Positions 55,043 to 60,593 of a stretch of DNA of 60,593 nucleotides are shown piece by piece. The translations under genes were made by a program, and so were the position numbers. How positions within the stretch are numbered: the stretch's first letter is position 1; the number at the start of each line of letters is the position of its first letter. Location of the stretch: NCBI RefSeq assembly GCF_001552615.1, contig NZ_BCRN01000023.1:1-60593 (forward strand), written 5' to 3'. Under the pieces are notes generated by a model. That model was not told where the DNA came from and did no database searches. It saw only the letters and a list, made by a program, of their open reading frames with translations. The DNA is from Millisia brevis NBRC 105863 (GTDB taxonomy: Bacteria > Actinomycetota > Actinomycetes > Mycobacteriales > Mycobacteriaceae).

Positions 55043-55205
55043 GAGTTCCCCCGAACGTGGTGGCAGTGGGTCACCGGCGCGTCAGCAACAGCGATGCGTG
55101 CACGTACGTAACGATATAGGCGCACGATTGCTTTCGACAACCCGTTTGCCCGAAACTCGGGAGCCGGGGTGAGAAATTTGCGTGCATGTCGATATGGTTC
55201 GGGGC

Positions 55206-55601
55206 ATGACCGAGAGCTGGTGGGAGTACCTCATGCGGGTGACCTCGCATGCTCCCCGGTCGGAGGTCGCGGCGGCGGCGGGGGTCGACCCGGCGTCGGT
55301 ATCGCGGTGGAAGACCGGACGCAATACCCCCAGCGCGGATCGGGTGATCGCGGTGGCGCGCCACTACGGGCGCAACCCGATCGAGGCGCTGGTCGCGGCC
55401 GGCTATCTCGACCCGACCGAGGTCGATGCCACCGTCGAGGTGGCCGAGGGCACCTCCGGTCTGACCAATGAACAACTGCTCGACGCGCTGCGCGATCGGC
55501 TGATCGCCGCGGAATCCACCGCCGGCACGACCGACGACGACGTCCCACCGGCCCGTTGGGAAGCGGCGCGCACCGGCGAGCCGGGCGACGCCCCCGCCTG
55601 A
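55206..55601 (+). CDS. HTH regulator paired with an ImmA/IrrE-type peptidase
   Basis: A 131-residue protein beginning MTESWWEYLMRV. A helix-turn-helix lies at about 20-60 (SEVAAAAGVDPASVSRWKTGRNTPSADRVIAVARHYG, whose core is ASVSRWKTGR), followed by GRNPIEALVAAGYL and an acidic tail. The HTH resembles XRE/phage-repressor types. It is followed by an HEXXH peptidase gene, the arrangement in which ImmA/IrrE peptidases cleave their partner repressors. Directly repeated TGCGTGCA sequences upstream could be operator half-sites. Divergent from the other HTH gene. Confidence 0.75.
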   Translation: MTESWWEYLMRVTSHAPRSEVAAAAGVDPASVSRWKTGRNTPSADRVIAVARHYGRNPIEALVAAGYLDPTEVDATVEVAEGTSGLTNEQLLDALRDRLIAAESTAGTTDDDVPPARWEAARTGEPGDAPA

Positions 55602-55620
55602 CCGCCCCGCCCGACCGCCC

Positions 55621-55641
55621 CGGCCCGACCGTTCCGGGCCG
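55621..55641 (+). terminator. Hairpin after HTH gene
   Basis: CGGCCCG (55621-55627) pairs with 55635-55641 around a 7-nt loop and is followed by ACTTTCC. It may reduce read-through into the peptidase gene. The area is full of CCGACC-type direct repeats. Confidence 0.45.
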
Positions 55642-55697
55642 ACTTTCCCGACCGACCCTTCCGGGACCTGTCGGATGCGCGCGGCATCATCGGACGG

Positions 55698-56180
55698 GTG
55701 GCCGTCTACGATCCGTGGTCGCACCTGCGGCGGTGCTTCCCCGAGATGCGTGTCATCGTCGCCCATCCGCTGCCCGACGGGCAGCTCGGCGGGATCGCCG
55801 GTCGTCGAATCTGGCTGCACCGCGACCTGGACGAGGCGGGCCGCCGCAGCACCCTCGCCCACGAGATCGTCCATCTGGAACGGATGCGCGCGCAGCGCCG
55901 GTCACCGAGCGGTAGGCCCGCGAGCGCCGCGGCGGGGGAGCGGCCCGAGGGCTGGTGCGATCGTCGGGAGGAGCGTCGTGTCGACGCGATCGCCGCGCGG
56001 CGCCTGATCGATCTGGACCGGTTGGTGGACGCGTTGCGGTGGAGTCGCGACCGTTACGAGATCGCGGCGGACCTCGGCGTCGATCCGGAGATGCTCGCGG
56101 CGCGGTGGCACGGTCTCGGCGCGGACGAGCGCGGGGAGATCGAACGACGCCTCGAGCTATCGGGGAAGTTCCACGAATGA
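55698..56180 (+). CDS. ImmA/IrrE-type zinc metallopeptidase
   Basis: A 160-residue protein with the zinc-peptidase motif HEIVH in STLAHEIVHLERM (about residues 52-64) and a probable third ligand in REERRVDAIAARRLI (about 95-110), the pattern of ImmA/IrrE peptidases. The N-terminal GQLGGIAGRRIWLHRDL strand matches the family edge strand. In ICEs and prophages, and in Deinococcus, such peptidases inactivate a repressor after damage. The HTH gene 96 bp upstream is the natural candidate partner. No integrase or phage gene is nearby. GTG start with no clear ribosome site. Confidence 0.78.
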   Translation: MAVYDPWSHLRRCFPEMRVIVAHPLPDGQLGGIAGRRIWLHRDLDEAGRRSTLAHEIVHLERMRAQRRSPSGRPASAAAGERPEGWCDRREERRVDAIAARRLIDLDRLVDALRWSRDRYEIAADLGVDPEMLAARWHGLGADERGEIERRLELSGKFHE

Positions 56181-56313
56181 TCCGGCGCAAAAAGGACGGC
56201 ATGCATGGAAAGGCCGCGTAAACGGGTCGACTGTATAAGTTAGACTTCGGCGACCTTTCGCTGATCAGTGACCACACGACGCTGCGCAAGCAGGCCGACA
56301 GGGGATCCCGGAC

Positions 56314-58152
56314 GTGCTGAACCGAACCGATTGGAGTGATCAACTCCTCGACAGCCTGCTGTGGGTGATCCAGGCGTTCGTCATGAGCGCGATCGGCGTC
56401 GCCCTCGCCGCGATCCTGCTGGTTCGGTTCACTGCCTGGGGTGCGCAATTCGCGCGGGTCACCGGTGGCTACTTCCCGGCGACCGTGCGCTCGCAGGTCT
56501 GGGGCGAGCTCGCCGCGATGCTTCTGCTCGTCGTCGTCGCGGTGCGGATCAACCTGCTGCTCGTCTACCAGTTCGCCGATACCTTCGGCGCCCTGCATCT
56601 CGGTGATCCGCAGGTCGGAGCGGTCGACGCCGCCGATGCGAGCGCATCGTTCCGGCGTGGCCTGCTGATCGTGGTGATCCTGCTGCTCGCCGCGTTCGTG
56701 CGCTGGGGTCTCGCGCGGTGGCTCGCCGTCCGGTTCGATCTGCGGTGGCAGACCTGGCTGACGGCGAAGGTGCTGGGGGACTGGCTCGCCGATCGCGCCT
56801 ACTACCGCTCGCGCTTCATCGACGAGACGGTCGACAATCCCGATCAGCGCATCTCGATGGACGTCGAGAAGCTGGTGCGGCGTTCGCGTCAGCTGGCGGT
56901 CGGGGTGGTGGGAGCCGTGGTCACGGTCGCCGCCTTCACAAGCCTGCTGTGGGACCTGTCGGGGTCGCTCGGTATCGGTGGCCTGTCGATTCCGCGGGCG
57001 CTGATCATCTTCGGTGTGCTCTACGTCATCGTGGTCGCGCTGGTCACCGTGCGCATCGCCGGCCCGCTGGTCGGTCTGGAGTTCTGGAACGAGCGCCTCG
57101 CCGCCAACTACCGCTATGCCCTCGTCCGGCTGCGGGAGAGCGCGGAGAACGTCGCGTTCTACCGCGGCGAGCAGGCGGAGAGTTCCGGGGTGCTCGACCG
57201 CTTCGACGCCCTGGTCGACAACGATCGCGCCGTTCGTCTGCATCGGCTGCGCCTGGACGCGTGGACCCTCGTGTCCGGTGTCGTCGCGGCCCTGTTGGCG
57301 GCGGTCATCCAGGCGCCGCGAGTGATCGACGGCACCCTGTCGTTCGAGGGTCTCCTCCAGTCGATCCTGGTGTTTGTCCTGCTCGAGCGGGCCTTCGCCT
57401 TCGCCGGGCGCCGGTTCGGTCGCTACGCGGCGCTGCGGTCGGCTCTCGACCGGCTCGACGCGCTGTTCGCGGCGAACGCCCGCTCGCGGGCGCTGCCCAC
57501 CGTCGGCACCACCGACACCACCCACGCGGTGCGCGTCGACGGTGTCGAGGTGCGCACACCCCTCGGCGAGGTACTCGTCGAGGGGCTGGACGTCACGCTG
57601 TCGCCGGGTGAGGGTGTGGTGGTCAAGGGCGCGTCCGGCAGCGGCAAGACGACCCTCCTGCGCGGCCTGTCCGGGATGTGGCCCTTCGCCGACGGGCACT
57701 TCGGTCGGCCTCCGGATGCGGACGGCACGCTGTTCGTCTCGCAGACGCCGTACCTGCCACTCGGCAGCCTTCGCTCGGCCGTGGTCTACCCGGCCGATCC
57801 CGCCGGCTTCGGCGACGCCGACCTGCGCACCGCGCTGGTCCGGGTACAGCTGGGGCATCTGGCCGAGCGTTTGGACCAGGAGGCCGACTGGGCGAAGATC
57901 CTGTCGCCCGGCGAGCAGCAGCGGGTCGCCTTCGCCCGGGTGATCCTGCTGCGTCCGTCCGCGGTATTCCTGGACGAGGCCACCTCGGCGATCGACGAAG
58001 GGCTCGAACATTGGCTCTACTCGCTGATCCGCGAAGAGCTCCCGAACCTGATCATGATCAGCGTCGCACATCGCAGCACCATTGAGGGACATCACACCCA
58101 CCGATTGAATATCGACGGAGGCGGGCGCTGGCGAATGACCGATATTCGCTGA
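56314..58152 (+). CDS. BacA/SbmA-like fused ABC transporter (ABC-D type)
   Basis: A 612-residue half transporter with membrane and ATPase domains fused. About six hydrophobic segments occur between residues 10 and 365, including IDETVDNPDQRISMDVEKL (about 169-187), a motif of the ABCD/YddA/BacA group. The ATPase domain (about 400-600) has GASGSGKTTLLRGLSGMWPF (Walker A), LSPGEQQRVAFARV and VFLDEATSAID. It resembles mycobacterial Rv1819c (BacA), an importer of B12, bleomycin and peptides. GTG start at 56314. A TATAAG box lies at about 56233. Isolated from other transporter genes. Confidence 0.85.
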   Translation: MLNRTDWSDQLLDSLLWVIQAFVMSAIGVALAAILLVRFTAWGAQFARVTGGYFPATVRSQVWGELAAMLLLVVVAVRINLLLVYQFADTFGALHLGDPQVGAVDAADASASFRRGLLIVVILLLAAFVRWGLARWLAVRFDLRWQTWLTAKVLGDWLADRAYYRSRFIDETVDNPDQRISMDVEKLVRRSRQLAVGVVGAVVTVAAFTSLLWDLSGSLGIGGLSIPRALIIFGVLYVIVVALVTVRIAGPLVGLEFWNERLAANYRYALVRLRESAENVAFYRGEQAESSGVLDRFDALVDNDRAVRLHRLRLDAWTLVSGVVAALLAAVIQAPRVIDGTLSFEGLLQSILVFVLLERAFAFAGRRFGRYAALRSALDRLDALFAANARSRALPTVGTTDTTHAVRVDGVEVRTPLGEVLVEGLDVTLSPGEGVVVKGASGSGKTTLLRGLSGMWPFADGHFGRPPDADGTLFVSQTPYLPLGSLRSAVVYPADPAGFGDADLRTALVRVQLGHLAERLDQEADWAKILSPGEQQRVAFARVILLRPSAVFLDEATSAIDEGLEHWLYSLIREELPNLIMISVAHRSTIEGHHTHRLNIDGGGRWRMTDIR

Positions 58153-58480
58153 TCGTCACCGTTCGCCGACGGACCATTTACCGCATCCGGGCCGCCAGAA
58201 CCTTCCACGGCGCCGTGCCTACCCGCAAAATGGGACCTGCCGTTCGGGTAGGAAAACGCAACTGCGAGGATATGGACGTTCGGCGTTCACGCGAACCGTT
58301 CGGTTCCCACCGAAAGGGCTCGCAGCGAGCGATGGTAACGAAACTCCGGGCCGCCTCACGCACCAATTGCGGTCTTGAAGTATGTTAAATGGACCGAGAA
58401 CAAGTCGACACACGGTAGCGATGGCATCGGCGGGGCCGGGCGATGCCAGTCGACCAACCTGGGAGCGAGTCGAGTTTCAG
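58153..58480. other. 328-bp gap between ABC transporter and sensor kinase
   Basis: No credible gene. It is less GC-rich than the flanks, with an AT-rich stretch TATGTTAAAT at 58381-58390 that could serve as a promoter for the kinase, giving a leader of about 90 nt. No convincing -35 box, terminator or RNA gene was recognised. Confidence 0.5.
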
Positions 58481-60593
58481 ATGGCAGAGAACCAATCCAG
58501 CGCACCGGCCGGTCGCACCCGCTGGTGGACCATTTCAGAATGGCCTGTTCGGTCGAAGGTCGCCATTGTGGTGATCGTCCCGATCATCCTGGCCATCGTC
58601 CTGGGAGTCCTGCGGGTGCAGGAGTCGTACCAGCGCGCCAGTGAGCTCGCCCAATCCGGCGACGCGGTCACGGTGCTCGCGCCGGCCGCTCAGCTCGACG
58701 CGGTCAAGGACGCCCTGCTGGTCTCCGGCGGTACCGATCCTCAGGTCCTCGACGCCTTCAACGCCACCGTCGAGCAGCTCGGCGCGTCGATGGCCGATGC
58801 CGATGTGGCCGAACCGGTCCGCGTCGGCGTCGAGAACGCGCTGACCGCCGCGATCGGTCTGCGGGATCGGCTCGCGGTCGGAAATGTGCCGCCCACCGAT
58901 CTCAACCGTTCCGGTCTGGACATTTTCTCCGGCCTGCGTGCCGCCATTCTCGACAGCGCCGCCGACGATATCGACGCCATTCGCGTCGCCAAGGTCGCCC
59001 TGGTGGCCGCCGCCGAGGGGCGGCAATTCATCGCCACCCAGCAGCTGCTGGTCGGACCGGCCGGCGGCGAGTCCGCGGTCGACCTGACCGGCGCCACCGC
59101 CGCGGCCGGCCAGGAACAGGGCGCGATCGCGACGCTGATCGCCGCGGGCGTCCTGAGCCCGGAGGAGGCCACGCGCCTGTCGGCCGGTGTCGACTCCCGG
59201 CTCGCCGCCTACCGCGAGGCCGACCTGACCAGCGAGCCGGTCGCCGCCGCGGCGATCGACAGCTTCGCCGACAGCCGGGTGATCTACAACGACAAGGTCC
59301 AGACCTACATCACCGCCCTCGGCGCCGCGCTCGACGAGCACAGCAACGATGCCCGCACCGTCTTCATCCGCGATCTGGTGCTGATCACGCTGGCCGTACT
59401 CGCCGCGCTGATCTTCGCCGCCTTCGTGGCGCGCTCGCTGGTGCGTTCGCTGCGGGTGCTGCGGGAGGGAGCGCTGGCCGTCGCCCGCGACGACCTGCCC
59501 AACGAGATCCTGCAGATCCGGTCGGGTGGCGACGCCCCGGCGATCCGCCCGATCCCGATCGAGAGCCGCGAGGAGGTCGGTCAGGTCGCCCGCGCGGTCG
59601 ACGCGATCCACGAGGAAGCGTTGATGCTCGCCGGCGAGCAGACCCGCCTGCGGCTGCAGATCGGCAGCATGTTCGAGACGCTCTCGCGGCGCAGTCGCTC
59701 CCTGGTCGACCAGCAGCTCGCCCTGATCGACCGCCTCGAGCGGGACGAGGACGACCCGTCGCGCCTCGACAGCCTCTTCCGGCTCGATCACCTCGCGGCC
59801 CGCATGCGGCGCAATGGCGCCAACCTGCTGGTGCTCGCCGGTACCCAGACGCGGCGTTCGTCGATGGAACCGGTCTCGCTCGACGCGATCATCGGTTCGG
59901 CGGTCTCCGAGGTGGAGGACTACCAGCGGGTACTGGTCAAGGACTTCCCGCAGGTGGCGGTCGCGGGATCCGCGGTCGACGACCTGGTGCACCTGCTCGC
60001 CGAATTGCTGGACAACGCGCTGCGCTATTCGCCGCCCAATACCGCGGTCACGATCGGTGCCCGCCGCACCGGCGAGGGTGTCGATCTCGAGATCATCGAC
60101 CACGGCCTGGGCATTCCGGCCGCCGAACTCGACCTGGCCAACGAGCGGCTCGCGTCCGGTGGCGACGTCACCGCCGAGACCGCGCGCCGGATGGGTCTAT
60201 TCGTCGTCGGCCGGCTCGCCGGCATCCACTCGCTGACCGTCCGACTGCGGCGCACCTCCGCCGCCCAGGACCAGTCCGGTATCACCGCCGAGGTGCGGGT
60301 CCCGGTGATGCTGCTGGCCCAAACCGACCGCAGCGACTTCGGGCAGCCCGGTCCGCAGCAGTCGGTCTTCGACGATCGTCAGACGGTCTTCGGCGCGTCC
60401 GACGCGACCGGGCGGGTGCCGGCGATCAACGGTGGCGCCGATCCCGCCGGTGCGGCGATCAACGGCGTCGCCCCACAGGACAACGGTCCCGCCGGTTCGG
60501 TGCTGCCGTCGATCAACGGCCGCCGGCCGGGCGACGGGCCGGCCGCTCCGCCGCTGCCGACCCGCCAGCCCGCCCGCAACCGGGCCGACGGCC
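58481..60593 (+). CDS. CvnA-type sensor histidine kinase (partial, runs off window)
   Basis: First 704 codons of a membrane sensor kinase, cut by the window end. One hydrophobic helix lies at about 26-43 (VAIVVIVPIILAIVLGVL) and a second at about 303-322, enclosing an extracytoplasmic helical domain of the nitrate/nitrite-sensing type. A HAMP-like linker follows. The phosphoacceptor region LFRLDHLAARMRRNGANLLVLAG and ATPase boxes ELLDNALRYSPP, DHGLGIP and MGLFVVGRLAG resemble kinases of Streptomyces conservons (CvnA). The distal part is Pro/Gly-rich and probably disordered. If it is a conservon, roadblock, DUF742 and GTPase genes should follow outside the window. Confidence 0.85.
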   Translation, partial: MAENQSSAPAGRTRWWTISEWPVRSKVAIVVIVPIILAIVLGVLRVQESYQRASELAQSGDAVTVLAPAAQLDAVKDALLVSGGTDPQVLDAFNATVEQLGASMADADVAEPVRVGVENALTAAIGLRDRLAVGNVPPTDLNRSGLDIFSGLRAAILDSAADDIDAIRVAKVALVAAAEGRQFIATQQLLVGPAGGESAVDLTGATAAAGQEQGAIATLIAAGVLSPEEATRLSAGVDSRLAAYREADLTSEPVAAAAIDSFADSRVIYNDKVQTYITALGAALDEHSNDARTVFIRDLVLITLAVLAALIFAAFVARSLVRSLRVLREGALAVARDDLPNEILQIRSGGDAPAIRPIPIESREEVGQVARAVDAIHEEALMLAGEQTRLRLQIGSMFETLSRRSRSLVDQQLALIDRLERDEDDPSRLDSLFRLDHLAARMRRNGANLLVLAGTQTRRSSMEPVSLDAIIGSAVSEVEDYQRVLVKDFPQVAVAGSAVDDLVHLLAELLDNALRYSPPNTAVTIGARRTGEGVDLEIIDHGLGIPAAELDLANERLASGGDVTAETARRMGLFVVGRLAGIHSLTVRLRRTSAAQDQSGITAEVRVPVMLLAQTDRSDFGQPGPQQSVFDDRQTVFGASDATGRVPAINGGADPAGAAINGVAPQDNGPAGSVLPSINGRRPGDGPAAPPLPTRQPARNRADG

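Noticed and set aside
58107-58147. GAATATCG/CGATATTC inverted repeat at the end of the ABC gene as terminator
   Set aside because: Arms are 8 bp but the loop is 25 nt, it lies within the coding end, and it is AT-rich, so folding is doubtful.

Overview
The window is very GC-rich and densely coded. It has many GTG starts, frequent 1-4 nt ATGA/GTGA gene overlaps, several apparently leaderless genes, and typical mycolic-acid actinobacterial families (BsaP, NrtR, PriA-type HisA, a Trp-operon membrane protein, DUF222/HNH). Gene order from bioB to tesB follows the Mycobacterium tuberculosis Rv1589-Rv1618 segment (bioB-bsaP ... nrtR-nadABC ... hisDCB-hisHA-impA-hisFI ... trpE-trpC-trpBA-lgt ... pykA-tesB). 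I therefore read it as a chromosome segment of a Mycobacteriales species. A Gordonia-like genus is likely, but I cannot prove it from this window.

Layout: (1) 1-1349, biotin: two tandem BioQ-type palindromes, bioB and bsaP. (2) 1355-4049, a lipoprotein, nicotinamidase pncA and a small VOC protein. (3) 4087-8301, de novo NAD synthesis: nrtR divergent from nadA-nadB-nadC across one palindrome that covers both -10 boxes. (4) 8.3-31.7 kb, an accessory block lying where the reference order has few genes between nadC and hisD. It holds a membrane protein/Vps62-like pair, an Excalibur protein, HxlR plus SnoaL-like genes, two divergent APC permeases with an IclR-like regulator, a double VOC protein, a PAS-GGDEF-EAL protein, a siderophore ABC importer behind an iron box, a 2H phosphoesterase, a macrodomain/photolyase pair, a TetR-controlled decarboxylase/esterase pair, a DUF222-HNH protein and a PhoD-like phosphatase. 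(5) 31.9-45.0 kb, histidine biosynthesis, interrupted between hisB and hisH by a five-gene phosphonate uptake and C-P cleavage cassette (35.3-40.7 kb) with its own 22-bp palindrome. (6) 45.1-50.4 kb, tryptophan biosynthesis without trpF, which fits a dual-function PriA. (7) 50.4-54.7 kb, lgt, a TM2 protein, pyk and tesB. (8) 54.5-60.6 kb, divergent HTH regulators with an ImmA/IrrE-type peptidase, a BacA/SbmA-like ABC transporter, and a CvnA-type sensor kinase cut by the window end.

How the parts connect: NadABC and PncA feed the NAD pool. Two sites suggest metabolite or metal control (NrtR for NAD, an IdeR/DtxR-like box for iron). Lgt would lipidate the three lipoproteins encoded here. His and Trp synthesis share PriA. 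The phosphonate cassette can plausibly turn an aminophosphonate into phosphate plus an aldehyde using an FAD oxidase followed by a phosphonatase-like hydrolase. Strong GC-rich hairpins separate several units. No tRNA, rRNA, CRISPR array or recognisable insertion sequence was seen.
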